Below, in pieces: positions 24,843-33,430 of a stretch of DNA of 64,000 bases. A program made the position numbers and the translations under genes. The notes below the pieces were generated by a model. It searched no databases and was not told the origin of the DNA. It saw only the letters and a list, made by a program, of their open reading frames with translations. Positions within the stretch are counted from its first letter, which is position 1. Each line of letters starts with the position of its first letter. Location: NCBI GenBank assembly GCA_963816725.1, contig CAWFMC010000014.1, positions 62,001-126,000 of the forward strand, in the 5' to 3' direction. The DNA is from CAVSUB01 sp963816725. GTDB lineage: Bacteria; Acidobacteriota; Vicinamibacteria; Vicinamibacterales; 2-12-FULL-66-21.

Positions 24843-27509
24843 GTGAGCACCCGCGATCACTCGGCAACGGCAACGGCAGCAGCGGATCACGGTTCAGTGC
24901 TCTGGACGTTTGAGGAGATCGGCCGGCTCGTCTCGCAGAACGGGAATCCCGCCGAGACGCTGAATAATCTCGTGCACCTGATCAAGCATCGGTTCGACAC
25001 CGATGTGTGCTCGGTGTACCTGCTCGAGGCCGATCGTTCCAGCCTGGTCCTGGCGGCCACGATCGGGTTGCGGCCGGAAGGCGTCGGCCGGATCCGGATG
25101 CGATTGACCGAGGGGCTGGCCGGACTGGTGGCCGAGCAGCTGCGGCCACAGGTGCTCGCCGACGCGACCGCGCATCCGCGCTTCAAGTACTTCCGCGAAG
25201 CCGGCGAGGACGCCTATAAATCGTTTCTCGGCGTCCCGATTCTCGATCGCGGGCTGCTGCTCGGCGTGCTCGTCGTGCAGACCATCGCCGCCCGGACCTT
25301 CAGTCAGGACGACGTCCGGCTGCTGGGCATGGCCGGGGCCCAGCTGGCTCCGATCGTCAACGAAGCGCGCGCGTTGGGCCAGTCCGTCGCGCCGGCCCAT
25401 GAGCGGCTTTACGCGCTCGCCCACAACCTGTGGTGGAGCTGGGACAACGACACGACCACGCTCTTCCGCGAGCTCGACCCGGTGCGGTGGCGCGAGTTCG
25501 ATCACAACCCGATCGCGCTGCTGCAGCAGATCCCGATCGAGGCGCTCGAGGAACGGGCGCAGCAGCTGCAGCTCCACAGCCGCATCAACTACGCCTATCG
25601 GCGGATGCAGGAATACCTGAAGTCGGACCGCACCTGGGGCGCGCGGCACGCCGGCGTGCTGTGGGCCCGGCCGGTGGCCTACTTCTCCGCCGAGTTCGGA
25701 CTCCACGAGTCGCTGCCGATCTACTCGGGCGGGCTCGGGATCCTCGCCGGCGACCACGTCAAGAGCGCGTCAGACCTCGGCATTCCGCTGGTCGCCGTCG
25801 GCCTTTATTACGACCAGGGCTACTTCAAGCAGCGGCTCGATCTCGACGGACGGCAGCACGAGGACTATCTCGATGTCGACAGCGCGCTCCTGCCGATCCG
25901 GCCGGCGATGCGCGACGGCATCCCGGTGACCATCTCGATCGAGACCCGCACCGGGACGATCTCGGCCCGGGTCTGGTCGCTGGCGGTCGGCCGCAACACC
26001 CTGCTGCTCCTGGATTCGAACGTCGAGGGCAACCAGCCCGAGGACCGCGAGCTGACCGCGCGGCTGTACGGCGGCGACGACCGCGTCCGCATCCGCCAGG
26101 AGCTGCTGCTCGGCGTCGGCGGCGTCCGCGCGCTGATCGCGATGGGCATCTCGCCGGGCGTCGCGCATCTCAACGAAGGGCACAGCGCGTTCGCCCCCCT
26201 CGAGCTGATGCGCCATCGCATGGAGAGCGAAGGCATCGACGCCTGGGAGGCGCTGCGGCGGGTCGCCGCGCAAGTCGTCTTCACCACCCACACGCCGGTG
26301 CCCGCCGGTCACGATCGGTTTCATCCGGATCTCATCGAAGAGCATCTGGGACCGCTCCGCGAATCCCTGCGCATCGAGTACAACGACCTGATGGCGCTGG
26401 GCCGGGTCAACACCGCGGATCATGGCGAGACGTTCTGCATGACGGTGCTGGCGCTGAAGACAAGCCGGCGCGCCAATGCCGTGTCGTCGGTGCACGGGCA
26501 GGTCTCGCGCGGCATGTGGGCGTCGCTCTATCCGGCGGGGACGGAACACCAGGTGCCGATCGGGCACATCACCAACGGCGTCCATGTCCCGAGCTGGCTG
26601 GCCGAGCAGATGCGCCAGGTGTTCAACCGCCACTTCGGCCCCGACTGGCCGATGCGCTGCGGCCAGCCCGGCTTCTGGGAAGCAATCGACGCGGTCGACG
26701 ATGGCGAGCTGTGGGAGACGCACCAGACGCTCAAGAGCCAGTTGATCGACACGGCGCGGCGCCGCGCCGTCCAGTACGCCACCGCCCGCGGCGAGTCGCC
26801 GGCGTTCATCACGCTGCTCCGCCGCGCCCTCAGCCCCGACGCGCTGACGATCGGGTTCGCGCGCCGCTTCGCCACCTACAAGCGCGCCAACCTGCTGCTC
26901 CAGGATCTCGAATCGCTGATCGCGATGGTCAATCATCCGCAGCGGCCCGTGCAGTTCATCTTCGCCGGCAAGGCCCACCCGCACGACAACGCCGGCAAGG
27001 ACCTGCTCCAGCAGGTCGCCCGGCTGATGCAGGACCCGCAGTTCGCCGGCAAGCTGCTGTTTCTCGAAGACTACGACATCAACGTTGGCCGCCATCTCGT
27101 GCAGGGCGTCGACCTCTGGGTCAACAACCCCCGTCGCCCGTTGGAGGCGTGCGGCACGAGCGGCCAGAAGGTGGTCCTCAACGGCGGCTTGAACATGTCG
27201 ATCCTTGATGGCTGGTGGGCCGAGGCCTACGACGGCTTGAACGGGTTCGCGATCGGCAGCGGCGAAACGCACACGTCCCTCGAGGTCCACGATCAACGGG
27301 ACGCCGCAGCCTTGTGGCGGACGCTGCGCGAGGAAGTGATCCCGCTCTACTACGAGCGCGATCGCGACGGCCTGCCCCGCCGCTGGATCGCCCGCGTCAA
27401 GCGGGCCATTCGCACGCTCGGCTGGCGCTTCAGCGCCGACCGGATGGTCATGGACTATGTCGAGAAGGCCTACATCCCCGCGGCTGGGGGGACGAGCAGC
27501 GATCGATAG
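24843..27509 (+). CDS. glgP: Alpha-glucan phosphorylase (GT35) with N-terminal GAF domain
   Basis: 888 residues from a GTG start with GGAGG upstream. Residues ~20-180 form a GAF domain like that of PtsP/NifA proteins (LVHLIKHRFDTDVCSVYLLE, YKSFLGVPILDRGLLLGVLVVQ, FSQDDVRLLGMAGAQLAPIV). Residues ~190-880 are the short-type phosphorylase: YFSAEFGLHESLPIYSGGLG, AHLNEGHSAFAPLELM, HITNGVHVPSWL, GFARRFATYKRANL, and the PLP-lysine region EACGTSGQKVVLNGGLNMS. The enzyme would release glucose-1-phosphate from alpha-glucans. A GAF domain on a phosphorylase is unusual and could sense a small ligand. No other glycogen gene is adjacent. Confidence 0.93.
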   Translation: MSTRDHSATATAAADHGSVLWTFEEIGRLVSQNGNPAETLNNLVHLIKHRFDTDVCSVYLLEADRSSLVLAATIGLRPEGVGRIRMRLTEGLAGLVAEQLRPQVLADATAHPRFKYFREAGEDAYKSFLGVPILDRGLLLGVLVVQTIAARTFSQDDVRLLGMAGAQLAPIVNEARALGQSVAPAHERLYALAHNLWWSWDNDTTTLFRELDPVRWREFDHNPIALLQQIPIEALEERAQQLQLHSRINYAYRRMQEYLKSDRTWGARHAGVLWARPVAYFSAEFGLHESLPIYSGGLGILAGDHVKSASDLGIPLVAVGLYYDQGYFKQRLDLDGRQHEDYLDVDSALLPIRPAMRDGIPVTISIETRTGTISARVWSLAVGRNTLLLLDSNVEGNQPEDRELTARLYGGDDRVRIRQELLLGVGGVRALIAMGISPGVAHLNEGHSAFAPLELMRHRMESEGIDAWEALRRVAAQVVFTTHTPVPAGHDRFHPDLIEEHLGPLRESLRIEYNDLMALGRVNTADHGETFCMTVLALKTSRRANAVSSVHGQVSRGMWASLYPAGTEHQVPIGHITNGVHVPSWLAEQMRQVFNRHFGPDWPMRCGQPGFWEAIDAVDDGELWETHQTLKSQLIDTARRRAVQYATARGESPAFITLLRRALSPDALTIGFARRFATYKRANLLLQDLESLIAMVNHPQRPVQFIFAGKAHPHDNAGKDLLQQVARLMQDPQFAGKLLFLEDYDINVGRHLVQGVDLWVNNPRRPLEACGTSGQKVVLNGGLNMSILDGWWAEAYDGLNGFAIGSGETHTSLEVHDQRDAAALWRTLREEVIPLYYERDRDGLPRRWIARVKRAIRTLGWRFSADRMVMDYVEKAYIPAAGGTSSDR

Positions 27510-27828
27510 CTGACTCGCCACGTCCCGCTCCCAAGCTGCAGCGGCTCGCTCACAACGGTGCAGGTCGGTTGACGGGGACGTGGGCGTGAGGACGCGCCGG
27601 TGGACGGCCGGTCCAGGGAGTAGGGTCCGGAAACCGCTCCGCAGGCCGGAAAAACGCGGCTACGGCTCACCGTCCGCAAACGCGCCGTGGGGCCCCCATC
27701 CCCACGGCCTGTCGTTGGCCTGCACCGCGTTTTTTTGCCGGTGTCGGCCAGCTCCGCATCGTTTCCGAACCCCACTCCCCGCACCGCCATGGAGAGCGCT
27801 TCGCGCGCAGCTGGCAGCTGGAAGCTGG
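27510..27828. other. Convergent 319-base gap with strong hairpin and repeat tract, no gene
   Basis: It contains a perfect hairpin at 27684-27708 (GCCGTGGGG / CCCCACGGC) and AGCTGGC/AGCTGGA heptanucleotide units from 27809 that run into the stop codon of the next minus-strand gene. No start codon with a plausible protein was found. Confidence 0.7.
27684..27708. terminator. Hairpin between convergent genes
   Basis: A perfect 9-bp stem GCCGTGGGG/CCCCACGGC with a 7-base loop lies between the convergent glucan phosphorylase and Gfo/Idh/MocA genes. It may act in both directions. There is no adjacent T-run (a T7 run occurs further right). Confidence 0.45.
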
Positions 27829-27831
27829 CTA
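27809..27831. repeat. Heptanucleotide tract (AGCTGGC/AGCTGGA) touching a stop codon
   Basis: Three units, AGCTGGC, AGCTGGA, AGCTGGC, end in the CTA that is the minus-strand TAG stop of the Gfo/Idh/MocA gene. Confidence 0.8.
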
Positions 27832-28960
27832 GAACACCGGAATAGCGATCTTCTCCCCGTCCTTGAGCGCCGACTGGTGGGCGCAGATCCCGACCATCGT
27901 CCAGTTGACCGACGTGGCGGCATCCGGCATGGCGGGCTTTTCGCCGAGGCAGGCGAGCAGGAAGTTGTGCACCAAGTGTGGGTGCGAGCCGCCGTGACCG
28001 CCGCCTTGCAGGAAGGACAGGTGGTCGGCGTCCTGGATCGCCGCGGGTTGCGTGAAGCGGCGGATCGGCTCGGGCAGCAGGTGCGCGTAATCCGGCACCG
28101 CGACCCGCTTCGGGATGTCGGCCTCGGAGAGCGGCGCGGCGGCAGTGCTCTTGGTGTGGATCACCGGCTGCTCGTTCTCGACCTGTTGCCATTCGAACGA
28201 CTGCTTCGAGCCATAGGCGTCGAAGCTTTCGCGGTATTGGCGCGCGGTGTCGAACAGGCTTCGGGTCACCTCGGCGCAGACGTCCGAGTCCTTCAGCTTG
28301 AAGGTCGCGGTCTCGATCGCGAACGGGCTGCCGTACTTCGGAATGAGCGCCTCGTTGATCCGCCCTGACCCGTGGCAGACCACATGCTCGGCGTGCTTGC
28401 CGAGCAGCGCCAGGCACGGGCTGACGCAGTGCGTCGCGTAGTGCATCGGCGGGAACCCTTCCCAGTAGCCCGGCCAGCCGTCCATGTCCTGCTGATGGCT
28501 GCCGCGCAGGAACTGAATCCGCCCCAGCTTGCCCTGATCGTAGAGCTCCTTCACGAAGAGGTACTCGCGGCTGTAGACGACCGTCTCCATCATCATGTAG
28601 ACGGTGCCGCTGGCGCGCTGGGCCTCGACAATCTGCCGGCACTCGTCGATGGTGGTCGCGGCGGGCACGGTGCTCGCGACGTGCTTGCCGGCTTTCAGCG
28701 CGGCGATCGACTGCGGCGCGTGGTCCGCGATCGGCGAGTTGATATGCACCGCATCCAGATCTGGATCGCGGAGCATCTCCTCGTAGCTGGTATAGCGCTT
28801 TGCAATCCCGAATCGATCACCGCACGCGTCCAGCTCGCCGCGATTACGGCGGCAGATCGCATACATCTCCGCCTGCGGATGCCGCTGGTAGATCGGGATG
28901 AACTCGGCGCCGAACCCGAGGCCGACGATGCCGACGCGGATCTTCTTGTCTGATGGTCAT
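27829..28960 (-). CDS. Gfo/Idh/MocA-family oxidoreductase (apparent frameshift near the start)
   Basis: About 376 residues. The Rossmann dinucleotide motif (VGIVGLGFGAEFIPIYQ) is encoded at ~28938-28885 in the main frame. That frame meets a TGA at 28959-28957 with no usable start between. The likely start, ATG at 28960 with AGGA upstream, is one base out of frame, and the total span is a multiple of three plus one. A single extra base between 28938 and 28957 is the simplest explanation. Later motifs include AINSPIADHA-like HINSPIADHAPQSI, STVPAATTIDECRQI (in place of EKP) and GGGHGGSHPHLVHNF. If the frameshift is real, translation from the ATG at 28866 would lack the nucleotide loop. It lies downstream of a ThuA gene, so a sugar substrate is likely. 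Confidence 0.82.
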
Positions 28961-28994
28961 GCGACTCGGATTCCTGTTCGAACGGAGGTGACGA

Positions 28995-29711
28995 TCAGCG
29001 CGCGCTGCCGGCCGGCGGCACCGCCCAGCGGATCGCGTTCAGGATCAACTTGTGGAACATCGGGTGGCCCCAGACCCGCTCGTCGTGGCCGTACGCGGTG
29101 TAGAAAACGCGGCCCTTGCCCTGGGTGCGCACCCAGGTCCAGGGCTCGCGCCCGGCGGCGTCGACCCGCTCCATCAGGACCGTGCGGTCCTGATTGTGCT
29201 TGGTGTGGACGTAGGTCTCGTCCCACACCTGGAACGGCTGCAGCCCCTTCATCACCGGGTGATCGGGCTTGACGATCTCCGCCGTGAACTCGCCGGTGCC
29301 GTGCTTCTGGAACTGGGCGCCGACCAGCGCAATGTAGGCCGGCGAGTTCTGAAAGCAGAACGACGCGGCGTGGATCGGGAGGAACGCCTTGCCGCCCTCG
29401 ACGAAGTCGAGCAGCGACTTCTCCTGATCCGGCGTGATGGTGGTGTGATTGGCGTAGATCATCAGGGCGTCGTACTGCGCCAGCTTCGCCGCGTTCAGGT
29501 CGGCAGGATCCTCGGAGTAGTCGAAGGAGATCTTCTCGGCGGCCAGCGCCGTCGCCAGCATCGGCTCGAACTTGGCCGAATTGTGGTGCTCGCTGTGGTG
29601 GCCGAGGAACAGCACCTTCACCGGCGCCGCAGCCCCCGCCTGGGCGCGCGGAAAAGCGGCCGCGAGAACCAGCGCCAGCGCCACGACGGGCGCGAGACGT
29701 TTCAAAGACAT
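28995..29711 (-). CDS. Secreted ThuA-like domain protein
   Basis: 238 residues. The signal peptide (KRLAPVVALALVLAAAFPRA) is followed by one ThuA domain with a class I glutamine-amidotransferase-like fold. His-rich positions typical of ThuA are present: FLGHHSEHHNSAKF, FLPIHAASFCFQNS, WDETYVHTKHNQDR and YGHDERVWGHPMF. ThuA proteins are linked to trehalose or other disaccharide use, but their reaction is not well defined. The start lies 13 bases after the stop of the large protein at 29725-33363, which carries a diverged ThuA domain at its own N-terminus, so the two probably act together outside the cytoplasm. Confidence 0.88.
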   Translation of the reverse strand: MSLKRLAPVVALALVLAAAFPRAQAGAAAPVKVLFLGHHSEHHNSAKFEPMLATALAAEKISFDYSEDPADLNAAKLAQYDALMIYANHTTITPDQEKSLLDFVEGGKAFLPIHAASFCFQNSPAYIALVGAQFQKHGTGEFTAEIVKPDHPVMKGLQPFQVWDETYVHTKHNQDRTVLMERVDAAGREPWTWVRTQGKGRVFYTAYGHDERVWGHPMFHKLILNAIRWAVPPAGSAR

Positions 29712-29724
29712 GTCTGATCTCCCC

Positions 29725-32700
29725 CTACTGCCCGCCCCGGCCGCGGCCCGCGGGCGCGACGACGTTCAGGGTGCCGTTCATCGTTTTCCAATGCGCCGGG
29801 AAGGTGCAGACGTAGGGATACTTCCCGACTTCCGCCGGGGCCTTGAACTGGAACGACACCGTCTGCCCCGGCTCGAGCAGCTTCGTCGAGAACAGCACCG
29901 CGGGTGAATCGGGCACGTACTGCTGCGCCAGGCCAGTGGGCGAGCGGGCCACGACATCGGCCGCGGCGCCCAGCGTGTCGAGCGAGCCCTGCGCGCCGAG
30001 CACGAAGTTGTGCTGCATGCCGTCAGGATTGACGAACACGATCTCGACGGTCTGATTCGGCGCGACGGTCAGCTCGCTGGTGTCGAACTTCATCTGGCCG
30101 GGCACCACGGCCAGGCGCAGCACGACGTCCGGCGCCTGTGGCGCGACCTTCGGCAAGCCCGCTCCGGCCGCACCGGCAAGGCCACCGCCGGCGGTGAAGG
30201 CGACGTGCGCCGCGAGCTCGCCCGGCTTGGCGTAAAGCGTCCCCGCGTTCGTCTGACGCTCCACCCGGTAGCGCCAGGTGCCGGCGAGCGGTAAGCGCGC
30301 CGCGCCCGTGTCGAGGAACATGCTCTCCGGCATGCCGAGGAAGCCGCCGTCGTTGCGGTTGTTCTGGATCCGCACCGTGATGGTGTTGACGCCCGGGTGC
30401 ATCGCTCCGGCTGGCAACTGATAGACCGGCGGTCCGCCGCCGCGTCCGCCGGCGGGCGGCGCCGCACCGCGGCCGGCGCCAGGCCCGAGCGTGACCGACA
30501 GGCCGTTGACCCAGACTTCCGCGATGTTGCTGACACGACCGAGCGACAGCGCGGTCGGCGCCGCTCCCTCCGGAACGTCGACGGAGCGCGAGAACCACAC
30601 CACGCCGTCGAAGTCCGGCAGCCCCTTGGTTTCCCATGCGCCGGGGACCTGCATGTCCTTCCAGTCCGACTTCAGGTCGCTCTCGGCGGGCGTGCGCCAG
30701 TCAGGCTTGGTGTCGCCGAGCCGCAGCGCGACCGGCAACGCGGTGAACGGAACGGCGTTCGGGTCGCCCTGGTACTGCGTCAGGAACGTCTCGCGATGCC
30801 GCGTCGCGGCAATGTAGAACGCGCGGCTCAGCCAACGATCGTTGAAGTTCTCCGGCTTCTTCGATTCGGCATAGAGCGCGCGACCGACGTCCGCCGCGGT
30901 CGGCATCTCGGCGACGGTCAGCACCGCGGCGAGGCGGGTGTGGAGGTCCGGGTCCGCGAGCAGGCCGGCGCTGATGATCGCGGTGGCCGCGTCCGGCGTT
31001 TTCGGCAGCACCATCGCCGCGGCCTTGCGCACGCCGGCGGCCGGATGCTTCAGCGCCTCGACCGCCGCCTTGTAGCCGTCACTCGCCGGGGTGGCGGTCT
31101 CTCCCAGCCCCTGCAGCGTCCACAACGCGTGCAGCGCGCCGCCGTTGGTGCCGACCTCGTCGACGGCGCGGTTGCGGACCATCGCCACCAGCTGCGGCAC
31201 GACGTCCTTCTGACCGCGCTCGACGAGCAGGCGCTGCGCGTGCAGGCGCCAGAACATGTTGTTCGCGCCGAGCGCGTCGAGCAGACCAGCGCGATCGCTG
31301 ACGCTCAGGGCACGCGGCTTCTCCGGCGTCGCATGCTTGTAGACCACGCGATAGATGCGGCCGCGCGAATGGTCGCGCAGTGGCTGCTCGTAGGCGTTGC
31401 CCTTGCCGTTCTGATAGCCGGGAGGCGTCGGGTTGTGCTGGGCGATGAAGTTGTACCAGTCGGAGACCCACACCGCACCGTCGGGTCCGGCCTGCGCGTG
31501 CACCGGCGCCACCCACTCTTCGGACCCCGCCAGCAGGTTCCAGCCGTCGCGGGTCACGAAGCCGGCGCCCTGCGACTCGATGATCCCCTGGCCGACGATG
31601 TGCGCGGTCGGTTCGCTGATGAAGGCGATGCGGTTCCAGTACTCCTTGGGGAAGGACCGCGCGGTGTAGAGATAGTGCCCCGCGCCGGCGGTGTAGCCGC
31701 CGAACACGTCCACCTGGCGGATGTACGGCGTGGTGTAGTGTGCCGAGTAGAACTGCGCCGCACTCTGATAGCCGGGGCCGCTGCCGCGCCCCGCCGGCAG
31801 TCCCTGCACGCCTTCGAAGAAGCGGTTGGGAATCGCCACGAAGAAGCTGGGATCGTTGTTGGCGGTTGAACCGAACACGTCGAAGTTCTCGGAGAACCCC
31901 AGCCCCCACGTGTTGTTGGTCGACATCGTCACGTACTCGAAGTTGCTGCCGTCCGGCTTGAACCGGTACGAGCCCTGCGTGAACTGCAGCTTCTTGCCGT
32001 TCATCTCGCCGTCGAAGCCGGAATACCCGACCGAGCCCCAGATGTAGTTGTCCGGGCCGTACTGCAGGTTGGACGGTCCGGCGTGCGTGTCCCGGATGCC
32101 CCAGCCGGTACTCAGGATCTCGCGGACGTCAGCCTTGCCGTCACCATCGGTGTCCTTGAGGAACAGCATGTGCGGCGCCGCAGCCACGATGATGCCGCCG
32201 TTGGCGAAGGTGAGGCTGGTGGCGAGGTTGAGGTGATCGGCGAACACCGTGAACTTGTCGGCCTTGCCGTCGCCGTTGGTGTCCTCGACGATCTTGATCT
32301 GGTCGTCGCCTGGCTCACCGTTGCGGACGTCGTTGGGATAGTTCTTCGCTTCGATGACCCAGAGTCGTCCGCGCTCGTCGAACGTGAACGAGATCGGCTT
32401 GATGATGTCCGGTTCGGAGGCGAACAGCTCGAGCGAGAAGCCGGCCGGCACCTGGATGAACTTCATCGACTCCTCGGCAGTCAGCGGGAGCTGATACTTC
32501 GGCGCCGGATCGCGGTTCTCATAGTTCGGGACATTGTGCCCGTCCTCGTACTGCAAGTCCGGCATCTTCAGGCCGTCCCACGCCTGCTTGGCCGTTTCGG
32601 GCACCGCGTAGAGCACGCCCTGCTCGACCAGTTGACGGAACGCGGGCAGCGCGATCGTCTGCTCGCTGCCGAAGGCGGTGTAAAACACGCGCCCCCTGCC

Positions 32701-33363
32701 CTGCGTGCGGGTCCAGGCCTGCGGCGTGCGGACGCCGTTCTCGACCCGTTCCATCAGCACCGTCCGGCCGGCCGCCGCCTCGTTCGTGAACGCGAAGGCA
32801 TCGTCGGTCGTGGTGATCGGGGGCAGCCCGCGAGTGATCGCGCTGGAGGCCTGGGTCGGTTCCGCCGTGAACTGCACGGCGCCGGTCCGCTTGCCCCGGG
32901 CCCCGATCAGTGCGGCGTAAATGCTGGACGAAGGAAACATCTCGACCGCGGAGTTGAGGGCCACGAGCCCCTTGCCGCTCTCGACGAAGCCGACGAGGGC
33001 TTGTTCCTGGGCCGGCGTGATCGTCGACAGGGTGCCGTACAGCAGCAGGATGTCGTAGTCGCCCAGCACCTGCGGCGTGAGCGCGTCCGCAGCAGTGGTC
33101 GCATGCGTGATCTGGATCCCGTGCCGCGCGAAGAACGGAGCCAGCGAGGTGTAGAGCGCGGTGGTGGAATGCGTCGCATCACCCTCGCCCAGCAACAGGA
33201 CCTTCAGCGGCCGCGCCGCCGCGCTGGCGGCCGGCTGGGTGTCGCCCGAGTAGGCATGGACTCCGGCGAACAGCAGGACCGCGGCCGCGGACGCGAACAG
33301 CGCCCGGCGCAGGCCGCGGGCCGCGCCGTGAGTGACCACTGACAACGATGAAGACTGGCTCAT
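29725..33363 (-). CDS. Large secreted multi-domain protein: ThuA-like, PVC-type propeller, HEAT, jelly roll, C-terminal cupredoxin
   Basis: 1,212 residues from the ATG at 33363 (GGAG upstream), opening a signal peptide/anchor (RRALFASAAAVLLFAGVHA). Domains in order: ThuA-like (~50-265, with the usual His residues mostly replaced); a propeller like the N-terminus of PVC-type membrane-bound dehydrogenases (~300-690, FSLELFASEPDIIKPISFTF, DTNGDGKADKFTVFAD); HEAT-like helices (~690-870); a galactose-binding jelly roll (~900-1060); and a cupredoxin (~1090-1205) with ligands in GMQHNFVLG and YVCTFPAHWKTMNG. Related proteins usually end in a cytochrome c domain. Here no CxxCH is seen, and the copper domain may take that redox role. 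It probably oxidises a sugar or alcohol in the periplasm; this is inference. Confidence 0.85.
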   Translation of the reverse strand: MSQSSSLSVVTHGAARGLRRALFASAAAVLLFAGVHAYSGDTQPAASAAARPLKVLLLGEGDATHSTTALYTSLAPFFARHGIQITHATTAADALTPQVLGDYDILLLYGTLSTITPAQEQALVGFVESGKGLVALNSAVEMFPSSSIYAALIGARGKRTGAVQFTAEPTQASSAITRGLPPITTTDDAFAFTNEAAAGRTVLMERVENGVRTPQAWTRTQGRGRVFYTAFGSEQTIALPAFRQLVEQGVLYAVPETAKQAWDGLKMPDLQYEDGHNVPNYENRDPAPKYQLPLTAEESMKFIQVPAGFSLELFASEPDIIKPISFTFDERGRLWVIEAKNYPNDVRNGEPGDDQIKIVEDTNGDGKADKFTVFADHLNLATSLTFANGGIIVAAAPHMLFLKDTDGDGKADVREILSTGWGIRDTHAGPSNLQYGPDNYIWGSVGYSGFDGEMNGKKLQFTQGSYRFKPDGSNFEYVTMSTNNTWGLGFSENFDVFGSTANNDPSFFVAIPNRFFEGVQGLPAGRGSGPGYQSAAQFYSAHYTTPYIRQVDVFGGYTAGAGHYLYTARSFPKEYWNRIAFISEPTAHIVGQGIIESQGAGFVTRDGWNLLAGSEEWVAPVHAQAGPDGAVWVSDWYNFIAQHNPTPPGYQNGKGNAYEQPLRDHSRGRIYRVVYKHATPEKPRALSVSDRAGLLDALGANNMFWRLHAQRLLVERGQKDVVPQLVAMVRNRAVDEVGTNGGALHALWTLQGLGETATPASDGYKAAVEALKHPAAGVRKAAAMVLPKTPDAATAIISAGLLADPDLHTRLAAVLTVAEMPTAADVGRALYAESKKPENFNDRWLSRAFYIAATRHRETFLTQYQGDPNAVPFTALPVALRLGDTKPDWRTPAESDLKSDWKDMQVPGAWETKGLPDFDGVVWFSRSVDVPEGAAPTALSLGRVSNIAEVWVNGLSVTLGPGAGRGAAPPAGGRGGGPPVYQLPAGAMHPGVNTITVRIQNNRNDGGFLGMPESMFLDTGAARLPLAGTWRYRVERQTNAGTLYAKPGELAAHVAFTAGGGLAGAAGAGLPKVAPQAPDVVLRLAVVPGQMKFDTSELTVAPNQTVEIVFVNPDGMQHNFVLGAQGSLDTLGAAADVVARSPTGLAQQYVPDSPAVLFSTKLLEPGQTVSFQFKAPAEVGKYPYVCTFPAHWKTMNGTLNVVAPAGRGRGGQ

Positions 33364-33430
33364 GGACCGGGGCTCCTGCGCGCGCGATGGATGGACAATC
33401 CCGGGCGGAACGGCCCGCCCGGGCAACGGA

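Noticed and set aside
25770..27521. 583-codon minus-strand ORF opposite the glucan phosphorylase
   Set aside because: Antisense shadow. The plus strand has all phosphorylase motifs in order.
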